From contig DDRC01000039.1 of NCBI GenBank assembly GCA_002342985.1, forward strand, positions 377 to 7,455: 7,079 bases of DNA. Direction: 5' to 3'. The DNA is from Flavobacteriales bacterium UBA2426 (GTDB lineage Bacteria > Bacteroidota > Bacteroidia > Flavobacteriales_F > PHOS-HE28). A program made the position numbers and the translations under genes. The notes beneath the pieces were generated by a model. That model was not told the DNA's origin and ran no database searches. It worked only from the letters and a program-made list of their open reading frames with translations. Below, one piece after another: positions 1 through 5,768 of this stretch; positions within the stretch are counted from its first letter, which is position 1, and each line of letters opens with the position of its first letter.

Positions 1-610
1 GCCCAACAAGTTCGAGGCGCTGGCCGCCCACGATGCCATGGTGGAACTGAGCGGCGCGCTGAAGCGTCTCGCGGTCTCGCTCATGAAGATCGGCAACGAC
101 ATCCGCATGCTCAGCAGCGGTCCCCGCAGCGGCATCGGCGAGATCGTGATCCCGGACAATGAGCCCGGTTCCAGCATCATGCCCGGCAAGGTGAACCCCA
201 CGCAGCCCGAGGCGCTCACCATGGTGGCCGCACAGGTGATGGGTAATGATGTGGCCGTGAGCATCGGGGCCAGCAACGGTCATTTCGAGCTCAACGTGTT
301 CAAGCCGCTCATCGCTGCGAACGTGCTGCAAAGCGCCCGCCTGATCGGCGATGCCTGCGTGAGCTTCAACGACAAGTGCGCCGAGGGCATCGAGCCGAAC
401 CGCCCGGTGATCAAGCGTCACCTGGAGAATTCGCTGATGCTCGTGACCAGCCTCAACCCGCACATCGGCTACTACAAGGCGGCCGAGATCGCGAAGAAGG
501 CGCACAAGGAAGGCACCACGCTGAAGGAGGCCGCCATCGCGCTCGGCCACGTGAGCGCCGAGGATTTCGACAAGTGGGTGGACCCGGCCAAGATGACGAG
601 CGAGGGATGA
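1..610 (+). CDS. fumC: Fumarate hydratase class II, C-terminal part (5' end outside window)
   Basis: Fumarase class II interconverts fumarate and L-malate in the TCA cycle as a cytoplasmic, iron-independent homotetramer. The reading frame is open from base 2 and encodes 202 residues before TGA at 608-610, compared with about 460-470 residues for the whole enzyme, so roughly the first 260 are missing. The family signature [13 protein letters not shown] is intact (about 170-208); its SS loop carries the catalytic serine of the superfamily. The downstream blocks [11 protein letters not shown] and [19 protein letters not shown] are typical of FumC and separate it from aspartase and argininosuccinate lyase. 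The tail ([28 protein letters not shown]) matches the small C-terminal domain, so the 3' end is complete. The stop overlaps the start of the next gene by 4 nt (ATGA), implying coupled translation. Family assignment is very secure. Confidence 0.97.
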   Translation, partial: PNKFEALAAHDAMVELSGALKRLAVSLMKIGNDIRMLSSGPRSGIGEIVIPDNEPGSSIMPGKVNPTQPEALTMVAAQVMGNDVAVSIGASNGHFELNVFKPLIAANVLQSARLIGDACVSFNDKCAEGIEPNRPVIKRHLENSLMLVTSLNPHIGYYKAAEIAKKAHKEGTTLKEAAIALGHVSAEDFDKWVDPAKMTSEG

Positions 611-1287
611 GGCGTATCGCCCCTCTAGCGGTCGCTGTTTTCCTCGGTTTCCCCGGCAGCGCCCAAGTGATCGCCACGGGGGCGCTCAAGCGCACCATGT
701 GGGATGGCCAATGCAGCGGACTCATCGCCATGGACACGCTGGGCCTGCCTGGCGTATATGGCATGGGACCGCTTGAGCATATGCGCGGCGAGATCACCTT
801 GGTGGATGGCCGTTGCCATGTGGCGCGCGTCGACGGTGACAGCTTGGTGGTGCAGGTGGACAGCACCGTCAAGGCGCCCTTCTTCGTGCATGCGCGGGTG
901 GCGAGGTGGGAGGACGTGAAGCTGCCCCGTGAGGTGGCGGATGATCGGCACCTGGATGCCTATCTCGATCAGCGGAGCGGGGATGAGCCCTTCTTTTTCC
1001 GGTTGGCCGGACGGTTCGATGCGGTGGATCTGCACGTCTGGGACCTGCCCGCTGATTCATCGTTCAGAGGGCCAGCGGAAGGCGCGCGCTACAAGCGCCA
1101 ATTCAGCTTCAAGGACATTGAGGGCGAAGTGCTCGCTGTGTTCTCACGCCACCATCGCACGGTGTTCACGCACCACGATTCCTTCATCCATCTGCATTTC
1201 CTCGGCACCGATGGCCGCACGATGGGCCATGTGGATGGGCTCCGGTTCATCCCGGGCCGTGCCGGGCTTCAGGTGGGCAGGCCCTGA
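607..1287 (+). CDS. budA: Exported acetolactate decarboxylase family protein
   Basis: A 226-residue protein beginning with ATG inside the fumC stop (ATGA). Residues 1-19 form a signal peptide (RR, hydrophobic core, GSA before Q20), so it is probably periplasmic or secreted. The mature part follows the acetolactate decarboxylase layout. [14 protein letters not shown] segment (33-45) comes first, then [21 protein letters not shown] (49-69, with the family Glu at E62) and PFFVHARV (91-98). Near the C-terminus is [16 protein letters not shown] (194-209), whose H195, H197 and H208 fit the three zinc ligands. Family enzymes convert 2-acetolactate to acetoin, and some are exported. It is oddly short: it ends 18 residues after the last His, with no acidic residue in that tail, where the Brevibacillus enzyme has an active-site Glu as I recall it. 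The usual Arg position after the GxF block reads as His (H143). The fold is fairly sure; the acetoin-forming activity is not. Confidence 0.72.
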   Translation: MRRIAPLAVAVFLGFPGSAQVIATGALKRTMWDGQCSGLIAMDTLGLPGVYGMGPLEHMRGEITLVDGRCHVARVDGDSLVVQVDSTVKAPFFVHARVARWEDVKLPREVADDRHLDAYLDQRSGDEPFFFRLAGRFDAVDLHVWDLPADSSFRGPAEGARYKRQFSFKDIEGEVLAVFSRHHRTVFTHHDSFIHLHFLGTDGRTMGHVDGLRFIPGRAGLQVGRP

Positions 1288-1293
1288 CGTCAC

Positions 1294-1325
1294 GAGAAGA
1301 GAAGCCCGGAGCTTTCGCCCCGGGC
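1294..1325 (-). terminator. Rho-independent-type terminator closing the minus-strand cluster
   Basis: Read on the minus strand, GCCCGGGGC, GAAA and GCTCCGGGC form a 9-bp stem (one G-U pair) capped by a GNRA tetraloop, at 1325 down to 1304. It is followed directly by the pyrimidine run TTCTCTTCTC (1303-1294). It lies 26 bases past the TAG of the lipoprotein rhodanese. On the + strand the stem has an A-C mismatch and no T run, so it should serve the minus strand best, although it may also slow transcripts arriving from fumC and its neighbour. Confidence 0.65.
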
Positions 1326-1351
1326 CCCCTCCTTGGGCAATACCCGTGTGC

Positions 1352-1744
1352 CTACCTCACGACGGGCTTGCCATTGGCTGTCCAGGCCTGTATGCCTCCG
1401 GCCATATCCGTTACGTCCTTGAAACCGGCTTGCAGAAGCGCCTCACGCGCGGCGGCGCTCCTGCGGCCTGAGGCGCAGTACACCAGCACCGGTGCCTGCT
1501 TGTCGAGCGTGGCCATCCCGGCCTGCAGCTGGCCGTTCGTCCAATCAAGGTTCCGTGCGCCATCCAGGTGGCCCGAGGCGTATTCACTCGCGGTGCGGAC
1601 ATCGATGAGCTGGGCTTTCGGTGTGCCAAGGGCCTTCTCGAAGGCATCAGGACCGACGGCTGTTGCATTTCCGGCTTGGCCGGCCTGGCCGCAGGCAGTG
1701 AGCACCAGGATGCTCAGCAGGGGGATGATGGCAATGGTTCGCAT
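1352..1744 (-). CDS. Rhodanese-domain lipoprotein
   Basis: A 130-residue single-domain rhodanese (sulfurtransferase). A hydrophobic N-terminus (IIPLLSILVL) leads to the lipobox LTAC, making C18 the lipidated residue, so the protein should be membrane-anchored outside the cytoplasm. The domain spans about 32-130: the entry motif IDVRTASEYASGHLDGARNL (47-66), the active-site loop CASGRRS with catalytic C90, and the closing block DMAGGIQAWTANGKPV. The six-residue CASGRR loop is of the sulfur-transferring type rather than the seven-residue Cdc25/arsenate type. It is the last gene of the minus-strand cluster, 23 bp after the peroxiredoxin stop and just before the terminator. The likely role is moving sulfane sulfur in the periplasm. 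Donor and acceptor are unknown; the SoxB-like and DsrE proteins of the same cluster are candidates. Confidence 0.9.
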   Translation of the reverse strand: MRTIAIIPLLSILVLTACGQAGQAGNATAVGPDAFEKALGTPKAQLIDVRTASEYASGHLDGARNLDWTNGQLQAGMATLDKQAPVLVYCASGRRSAAAREALLQAGFKDVTDMAGGIQAWTANGKPVVR

Positions 1745-1767
1745 GCTATGGGTGTTCTTTGGCAGGT

Positions 1768-2412
1768 TCAGGCGAGCTGCTTCTTCGCCAGGTAGAAATC
1801 AACCTTCTCCAGCTTGTTGTCCGCATTGCGGGCATCGAGCTCGGCCAGCGTCTTGGGCGGGGGCACGATGACCTTCTCGCCCTTCTTCCAGTTCACCGGT
1901 ATCGCGCATGCATGTGCATCGGTGGTCTGCATGGCCTCCAGCACGCGCATGATCTCCTCCATGTTGCGGCCCACGTTCAGCGGGTAGTACATGATGAGGC
2001 GGATGACGCCCTTGGGGTCGATGAAGAAGACAGCGCGCACGGCGGCGGTATTGCTCGTGTTCTCGTGCAGCATGCCGTAGAGCTTCGCCACCTTCATGTC
2101 GATGTCCGCGATGATCGGGAAGTCCATGTATACACCGGTCTTCTCGCGCACGTTCTGCACCCAGGCCACGTGGCTGTGGATGCTGTCGATGCTCTCGCCC
2201 ATGAGCTTCGTCTTCCGGGCGGCGAACCATTCCTTGTTGCGCGCGAACTCGGTGAGCTCGGTGGTGCACACGGGGGTGAAGTCAGCCGGGTGGCTGAAGA
2301 GGATCACCCAATGGTCCTTGGCGAAGTCGCTGAAGCGGAGCACGCCGTGGGTGGTGTTGGCCTCGAAATCGGGCGCCTTGTCGCCGATGCGGGGCATCAT
2401 GACTGGTTCCAT
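1768..2412 (-). CDS. Peroxiredoxin, Prx6 type
   Basis: A cytoplasmic thiol peroxidase of 214 residues that reduces H2O2 and organic or peroxynitrite peroxides. The peroxidatic motif PADFTPVCTTE carries C49, with T46 and P42 in their expected places and R126 in AAVRAVFFIDPKG. Length and the long C-terminal extension (ending about PPPKTLAELDARN..KVDFYLAKKQ) point to the Prx6 group rather than AhpC or BCP. A second cysteine, C169 (DAHACAIPVNW), sits where many bacterial Prx6 proteins read DKHxVATPxNW, so a two-Cys cycle is conceivable. The start is uncertain: ATG at 2412 gives MEPVMMPRIGDKAPDF, but ATG at 2400 or 2397 would give the more usual short N-terminus. It lies 39 bp after thioredoxin (43 bp if ATG 2408-equivalent spacing is ignored and the later starts are considered, slightly longer), and thioredoxin is a plausible reductant. 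Confidence 0.92.
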   Translation of the reverse strand: MEPVMMPRIGDKAPDFEANTTHGVLRFSDFAKDHWVILFSHPADFTPVCTTELTEFARNKEWFAARKTKLMGESIDSIHSHVAWVQNVREKTGVYMDFPIIADIDMKVAKLYGMLHENTSNTAAVRAVFFIDPKGVIRLIMYYPLNVGRNMEEIMRVLEAMQTTDAHACAIPVNWKKGEKVIVPPPKTLAELDARNADNKLEKVDFYLAKKQLA

Positions 2413-2451
2413 GCTGTTGGTGGTTTCGTGGTAGATGAAGGTTGGAGTCGC

Positions 2452-2766
2452 TCACATGAATGGTGCGATGACCTCCTGCAGCTGATCGGCGCTCATCACG
2501 CCGCTGCGCCGCCAAACGGGCTGCCCGTTCTTGAAGACGATGAGCGTGGGCACGCCTTGGATGCGGTAGGCCTGCGCCGCCGCCGGGTTGCGGTCCACAT
2601 CGATCTTGAGCACGGTGGCCTTCTCGCCTACACGGCGCTTGAAGTCCTCCAGGATGGGGCCCATCACGCGGCAGGGGCCGCACCATTCGGCGGAGAAGTC
2701 GACCAGCACCGGCTTGTCGCCGGCGATGATATCCTTGAAGCTCGTGGCTTTCTCTGAGGTTGTCAT
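2452..2766 (-). CDS. trxA: Thioredoxin
   Basis: A 104-residue thioredoxin covering the complete fold and little else. The active site WCGPC has C29 and C32, preceded by the buried acidic D23 in [13 protein letters not shown]. The cis-proline loop [14 protein letters not shown] is present. There is no signal peptide or membrane helix, so it is a cytoplasmic disulfide reductant that would draw electrons from a thioredoxin reductase encoded elsewhere. ATG overlaps the stop of the preceding small membrane-protein gene in an ATGA, so the two are probably translated together. Lying between a rhodanese/membrane-protein pair and a peroxiredoxin, it may reduce persulfides on the first and disulfide or sulfenate on the second. 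The context suggests a dedicated copy rather than the housekeeping one, but this cannot be shown here. Confidence 0.95.
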   Translation of the reverse strand: MTTSEKATSFKDIIAGDKPVLVDFSAEWCGPCRVMGPILEDFKRRVGEKATVLKIDVDRNPAAAQAYRIQGVPTLIVFKNGQPVWRRSGVMSADQLQEVIAPFM

Positions 2767-2990
2767 TTGATCTCTTGGTAGGTGGGTTCGTCGTCTTTGC
2801 TGGCTGCCCGCGCAGGTGTCGGGGCGCAGGTGCCGGCGAAGCAGCCGGTGTTCAGGATGGCCTGCAGGCTGAAGAAGGCCCCGGCTCCGTAGGCGAAGGC
2901 ATCACCGCTGGCGAAGCCTTGTCCCAGGAATGCCATGCCTGCGAGCAGGCGCAGCCAGCGGGACCAGTGCCATTGGAGCAGCGCGCTCAA
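2763..2990 (-). CDS. Small two-helix membrane protein with a Cys pair (DUF2892/YgaP-tail-like)
   Basis: A 75-residue protein with two hydrophobic segments, [15 protein letters not shown] and [15 protein letters not shown], followed by NTGCFAGTC and a polar tail ending [11 protein letters not shown] chose TTG at 2990 because it overlaps the rhodanese stop as TTGA, mirroring the ATGA at its other end. An earlier TTG at 3017 would lengthen the rhodanese overlap to 31 nt. Short proteins with the order WLRL.AG..FL.QG...., second helix, then NxGCxxxxC are known next to rhodanese and thioredoxin genes in Bacteroidota and resemble the membrane tail of YgaP, which in E. coli is fused to a rhodanese domain. 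The cysteines after helix 2 could accept or pass on sulfane sulfur. That function is inferred. The gene is credible from its overlaps and topology, but family membership is less sure. Confidence 0.78.
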   Translation of the reverse strand: MSALLQWHWSRWLRLLAGMAFLGQGFASGDAFAYGAGAFFSLQAILNTGCFAGTCAPTPARAASKDDEPTYQEIK

Positions 2991-3289
2991 CGCAGCAGGG
3001 CTTGCACGTTCTGCCAAGGGCCGCCATTGTAGGCCTCATAGCCGGCGCTCTTCAGCGCATCGGCGGCCATACCGCTGCGGGCGCCGCTGCGGCAGCAGGT
3101 GATCACCGGCTTGTCCTTGCTGATCTTGCCCAGCTGCGATTGCAGGCGGTCGAGCGGGATGTTCACCGCGCCCTTGGGGTGACCGGCACGGAACTCGTCG
3201 GGTGTGCGCACATCGATGATCTGCGCGCCTTCCTTGATTTTCTGGCCGAGGTCCACTTTGGTCCCGAGGCCGAAGAGATTGCCGAACAT
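2987..3289 (-). CDS. Single-domain cytoplasmic rhodanese
   Basis: A 100-residue sulfurtransferase with no signal peptide. Visible parts are IIDVRTPDEFRAGHPKGAVNIPLD (24-47), the strand KPVITCCRSGARSG with active-site loop CRSGAR and catalytic C66 (C65 beside it is unusual but tolerated), and the final YNGGPWQNV block. The frame is open upstream to 3496, but the start at 3289 is preferred: MFGNLFG is followed at once by the domain, and the longer reading would run into the porin gene and encode a low-quality Arg/Gly/Pro-rich stretch. Rhodaneses move sulfane sulfur from thiosulfate or persulfides to thiols. The stop overlaps the start of the small membrane protein (TTGA), so the pair looks like a split version of YgaP (rhodanese plus two helices). 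A promoter-like region lies just upstream. Confidence 0.92.
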   Translation of the reverse strand: MFGNLFGLGTKVDLGQKIKEGAQIIDVRTPDEFRAGHPKGAVNIPLDRLQSQLGKISKDKPVITCCRSGARSGMAADALKSAGYEAYNGGPWQNVQALLR

Positions 3290-3302
3290 GGGAGGGATGT
3301 TG

Positions 3303-3315
3303 TTTGTGCCACAAA
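3303..3315. promoter_or_regulatory. Perfect inverted repeat at the predicted transcription start
   Basis: TTTGTG, one central base, CACAAA: a 13-base perfect dyad. It overlaps the downstream half of the GACCTTTG element and the predicted start of the transcript for the cytoplasmic rhodanese, 12 bases or more before its ATG. The position would suit a repressor operator or a short 5' hairpin in the message. No matching copy lies before dsrE. Function is inferred only. Confidence 0.35.
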
Positions 3316-3356
3316 GGTCCGGATCCGAGAGGCCGTCGTGGGTGACGCGCATCACC
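3312..3356 (-). promoter_or_regulatory. Candidate promoter with CRP/FNR-like operator for the rhodanese-trx-prx genes
   Basis: On the minus strand GGTGATGCGCGTCACC (3356-3341; arms GGTGA/TCACC, 6-base centre) is followed by 21 bp and then GACCTTTG (3319-3312), which matches the Bacteroidota -7 consensus TAnnTTTG at seven of eight positions. No convincing -33 TTG lies at normal spacing, as expected of an activator-dependent promoter. If transcription starts near A at 3307, the palindrome is centred at about -41.5, the class II activator position, leaving an 18-base leader before ATG 3289. The same arrangement recurs before dsrE. Confidence 0.5.
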
Positions 3357-3363
3357 AAGGCGC

Positions 3364-4797
3364 TCAGAAGGCGTAGTTCACGATGAGGTTGATGTGGTGC
3401 ATGTTCACCTTGTTGAAGGCCACCCGGTCTGTAAGGTCCTGCGCGAAGAGCGGCATCTTGTACAGGTAGAGCAGCTGCACGGCCAATCCTTTCCAACCGC
3501 CACTGAACTGGTATTGGGTGTTCAGTGCGTAATGGGCGTAAGAGGGGAACGCGTACTTGTTCAATCGGACGTCGGAGATGGCCGGTAGCCAGTATGCGCC
3601 GCCATCAAGCTCTATGCGGAGACCCTTGACCGCATCGCGCAGGATGAGGTTGACGGTGGTGGCATGCACGTCGCCGAGGCCTTCGTTCCGTTCACGCGGG
3701 AGGAAGGTGAAGAATGGGTCGCGTCCCCATTCACGGGGCATCAGATACCTGCCGCCGGCCGTGATCCGCGTATAGTTGAGCTGCCAGCGGAACTTGCCGG
3801 GCACGTGGCGGAGCCGGGCGCTGAAGGCCATGCTCTCCTCGCCTTCGGGCATGTAGGCCCGCTCGGGGTCGGCCAGGGAGCCTTGTGCTGCCGGGCTCTG
3901 TGCAAGGCCGAGCATGGAGAGGCTCCATCGGTCATCGCGCCTGCCCAGGTCGAACTGCAGCATCGCCGTGTTGAACATGTTCTCCACGTACACATCCCAC
4001 ATGGTGACCGACATGTGCCGGCCGATCTCCTCTTTCGCCGACAGGGCGAAGATGCCCAGACTGTTCTGGCGATCGCCGTAGGAGGAGGGTTCACCCATGA
4101 TGTTGCGGCCTGCCGGGTACAAGTGGGTGCTCTCCTCCACATGGTACCACTTGCTCGTGCTTCGCGGTGCCACCCGGTACAGCCAGCCGCCCTGCACCGT
4201 GGTGCCGTGTTTCAATTTGTGGCGCGCCCAGATGCCCTCGAACAGGGTGGGGTGCATGCGCCCGTCCTGTGGGTTCAGGAAGGGGGTGTTGAGCTCCTGC
4301 TTGCCGAACACCGCTTCGGTGCGACGGTCGCGACTGACGTAGTTCAACTGGAACTCGTGCAGGTAGGCGAGGTCCTCCACGTTCTTCGGGTCGGTCACAT
4401 CGAACAGGCCGATCTCGTAACGGCTGGTGCCTCCTGTCACCGGATCGATCTCCTCGAAGTCACTGGACGCGAGGTCGAACGTGAAGCCACCTGCCATCTT
4501 GAACTGAAGGCCATGCCACCGGTCCGAGGCGTAGCCCAGCACGCCGCCGAAGGCTACGGCATGGTAATCCGCCGGAGCGCCTTCATTGACCGTGACCATG
4601 TTGTACTGGCGGAAGCGTCCTTCCAAGGTGCCGCGTTGCATGATCTCGAACAGCTGGCTGTTCTGGCGCAGGCTGTCGGAATGCGGCAGGTCGTGCTCCT
4701 CGTGCTGAGCGGTGGCACCCATGGCCAGATGGGCCAGGAGTGCAACAGCGGCCATCCGGCTCCCTTGTGAAGCCCGGTGCAGTTCGTTGTGATGCAT
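3364..4797 (-). CDS. OprD-like outer-membrane porin
   Basis: A 477-residue protein with a signal peptide (R8 and R14, then MAAVALLAHLAMGATA, cleavage near A30/Q31) and a His/Asp/Glu-rich mature start. The rest is alternating aromatic/polar beta-strand sequence without transmembrane helices, ending in NLIVNYAF, the terminal Phe expected of an outer-membrane barrel. Early blocks LEGRFRQYNMVT, GLQFKMAGGFTF and the segment FGKQELNTPFLNPQDGRMHPTLFEGIW resemble OprD-family substrate-selective porins, as does the YLMPREWGRDPFFTFLPRERNEG region. I chose ATG at 4797, 3 nt after the dsrE stop, because the internal Met15 would remove the positive n-region of the signal. Arginine-rich stretches would suit an anionic substrate. 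Given its neighbours, uptake of thiosulfate or another sulfur compound is possible but unproven. An alginate-export-type barrel or a carbohydrate porin is the main alternative. Confidence 0.75.
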   Translation of the reverse strand: MHHNELHRASQGSRMAAVALLAHLAMGATAQHEEHDLPHSDSLRQNSQLFEIMQRGTLEGRFRQYNMVTVNEGAPADYHAVAFGGVLGYASDRWHGLQFKMAGGFTFDLASSDFEEIDPVTGGTSRYEIGLFDVTDPKNVEDLAYLHEFQLNYVSRDRRTEAVFGKQELNTPFLNPQDGRMHPTLFEGIWARHKLKHGTTVQGGWLYRVAPRSTSKWYHVEESTHLYPAGRNIMGEPSSYGDRQNSLGIFALSAKEEIGRHMSVTMWDVYVENMFNTAMLQFDLGRRDDRWSLSMLGLAQSPAAQGSLADPERAYMPEGEESMAFSARLRHVPGKFRWQLNYTRITAGGRYLMPREWGRDPFFTFLPRERNEGLGDVHATTVNLILRDAVKGLRIELDGGAYWLPAISDVRLNKYAFPSYAHYALNTQYQFSGGWKGLAVQLLYLYKMPLFAQDLTDRVAFNKVNMHHINLIVNYAF

Positions 4798-4800
4798 GAC

Positions 4801-5214
4801 CTAGAAGCCTGCCTTGATGTAGCTCCAGCCTTGTTCCTGGCGTTCCACGATGTGGATGATTCCGGCCTTCACGAAGCCTGCTTCCGGAAGCACCTTCGCG
4901 CGGTCCAGGTTCCGCTCCTTGATGGTGTTCTCACAGGCCAGGAACACGATGCCCTGCGCGGCGAACTCCTTCACCTTCGCCTGCACGATGCTGCGGTCGC
5001 CCATCAGCAGGTCCATGCCCGGGCCGTGGCACACGATCTCGAGCTCCATGGTGGGCGCGGCCTCCTTCATGTTGCGCAGCTGCTTCATCAGGTTCTTGTG
5101 CACCAGGGTGTCGCCGCTGGTGAGCTGCATGATGATGCGGTGGTGGCTCGACTGGTCCTGTGCATGTGCGAAGGATGCGACAGCAAGGGTGAATAGGAGC
5201 AGGATTGTCCTCAT
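4801..5214 (-). CDS. Secreted DsrE-family protein
   Basis: A 137-residue protein. Residues 1-18 are a signal peptide (MRTILLLFTLAVASFAHA, then QDQ). The remainder is a DsrE-like alpha/beta domain: RIIMQLTSGD (26-35), a helix with VHKNLMKQLRNM, the strand MELEIVCHGPGMDLLM (56-71), and FLACENTIKERNL (91-103) with the conserved Cys C94 and NT. DsrE/TusD-type cysteines carry persulfides in sulfur relay, and periplasmic relatives with the CxNT motif are widespread. Only one subunit type is present, with no DsrF/DsrH partner, so it is more likely a stand-alone homomer than part of DsrEFH. It sits 56 bp after dps, behind a palindrome and -7-like element, and 3 nt before the porin gene. The start is firm because the next Met lies past the signal peptide. 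A role as periplasmic sulfane-sulfur carrier is inferred. Confidence 0.88.
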   Translation of the reverse strand: MRTILLLFTLAVASFAHAQDQSSHHRIIMQLTSGDTLVHKNLMKQLRNMKEAAPTMELEIVCHGPGMDLLMGDRSIVQAKVKEFAAQGIVFLACENTIKERNLDRAKVLPEAGFVKAGIIHIVERQEQGWSYIKAGF

Positions 5215-5220
5215 AATCCG

Positions 5221-5265
5221 CGAAGGTCTATCGGTATGGGATGATGCATCGTGACGCGGGTCACA
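5221..5265 (-). promoter_or_regulatory. Candidate promoter with CRP/FNR-like operator upstream of dsrE
   Basis: On the minus strand TGTGACCCGCGTCACG (5265-5250) matches TGTGA-N6-TCACA at nine of ten arm positions; the inner GTGAC/GTCAC arms are a perfect dyad. After 21 bp comes GACCTTCG (5228-5221), one base different from the element before the cytoplasmic rhodanese and at identical spacing. A start placed by analogy near 5216-5217 would leave only about 2-3 bases before the dsrE ATG, a nearly leaderless message, which is the weak point. The dyad alone could also be a feeble hairpin after dps, but no T run follows it. Confidence 0.48.
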
Positions 5266-5270
5266 TGGGC

Positions 5271-5768
5271 TTATTTGGTGATGTAGGCGGAGTACATCCA
5301 GACGAGCTTCTCCTGCGCGCGGATGTAGTCGCTCATCAGGGCATTGGTGCCTTCATCGCCGGCATCCGCGCTCATGGCGAGGAGTTCGCGTTGCAGCGTG
5401 ATGACGGTGCGGAACGAGGCGAGGATGTCCCGGATGGCCGTAGGTCCATCGCTGGTCTCCCTGCTTTCCTTGATGGATGCCAACTTGCGGTAATCCGTAT
5501 GGTTATGATTGGGCGTGCCGCCCAAGGTCAGGATGCGCTCGGCCACCTCGTCGATCTTCAGAAGCAGGTCGTTGTAGAGCTCCTCGAACTTCAAGTGCAG
5601 CTCGAAGAACTTCTCGCCCTTGATGTTCCAGTGGTATCCGCGCGTGTTCTGGTAGAAGATGGAGTAGTTGGCCAGGAGCACGTTCAATCGGTCAATGAGC
5701 TTGGCGGACTTCTTCCCGTCGAGCCCAATAGCGTTCAGTTTCTTCATGGTCATGGGTGTTTCAGACAT
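5271..5768 (-). CDS. dps: Dps family ferritin-like DNA-binding protein
   Basis: A 165-residue mini-ferritin. Dps dodecamers oxidise Fe2+ with H2O2 and store the iron, sparing DNA from hydroxyl radicals. The inter-subunit ferroxidase ligands are all present: H46 and H58 (NTRGYHWNIKGEKFFELH) from one subunit, and D73 and E77 (KIDEVAERI) from the other. Their spacing equals that of Listeria Dps (31/43/58/62). The N-terminus has several lysines (MKKLNAIGLDGKKSAK) that could touch DNA. ATG at 5768 is preferred because it shares its A with the stop of the SoxB-like gene (TGATG). ATG at 5747, giving MKKLNAIGLD, is the alternative; a TTG at 5771 is unlikely. Translational coupling to a sulfur-type hydrolase is unusual, since dps is more often monocistronic under OxyR- or PerR-type control. 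A fresh promoter-like region follows it. Confidence 0.95.
   Translation of the reverse strand: MSETPMTMKKLNAIGLDGKKSAKLIDRLNVLLANYSIFYQNTRGYHWNIKGEKFFELHLKFEELYNDLLLKIDEVAERILTLGGTPNHNHTDYRKLASIKESRETSDGPTAIRDILASFRTVITLQRELLAMSADAGDEGTNALMSDYIRAQEKLVWMYSAYITK

Noticed and set aside
1285..1292. TGACGTCA palindrome at the end of the acetolactate decarboxylase-like gene
   Set aside because: It spans a stop codon between convergent genes, just before the terminator tail, with no promoter nearby; an 8-base dyad can arise by chance.
2413..2451. CCAACCTTCATC between thioredoxin and peroxiredoxin as a third copy of the GACCTTYG promoter
   Set aside because: The expected palindrome 21 bp upstream is absent (that stretch is inside the thioredoxin gene and shows no GTGA/TCAC arms).
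1759..2757. Long open + strand frame (332 codons) opposite peroxiredoxin and thioredoxin
   Set aside because: Its translation is His/Val/Gly-rich low-complexity sequence with no family motif, while both minus-strand genes here have complete catalytic motifs. GC-rich third positions explain the open antisense frame.
2991..3017. TTG at 3017 as start of the small membrane protein
   Set aside because: It adds MAERASPAA inside the rhodanese 3' end. The TTG at 2990 gives the tight TTGA overlap and a cleaner first helix.
3290..3496. N-terminal extension of the cytoplasmic rhodanese up to 3496
   Set aside because: It would overlap the porin gene by over 130 bases, adds a Pro/Gly/Arg-rich stretch unlike a rhodanese or signal peptide, and would bury the promoter-like dyads in coding sequence.
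3664..4770. Long open + strand frame (368 codons) opposite the porin gene
   Set aside because: It has no recognisable domain, and the minus-strand porin has signal peptide, barrel-like strands and terminal Phe. It is an antisense shadow of a GC-rich gene.
5243..5250. GATGCATC dyad next to the dsrE operator
   Set aside because: It is only 8 bases, has no counterpart in the second gap, and lies in the spacer that is otherwise unconserved between the two sites.
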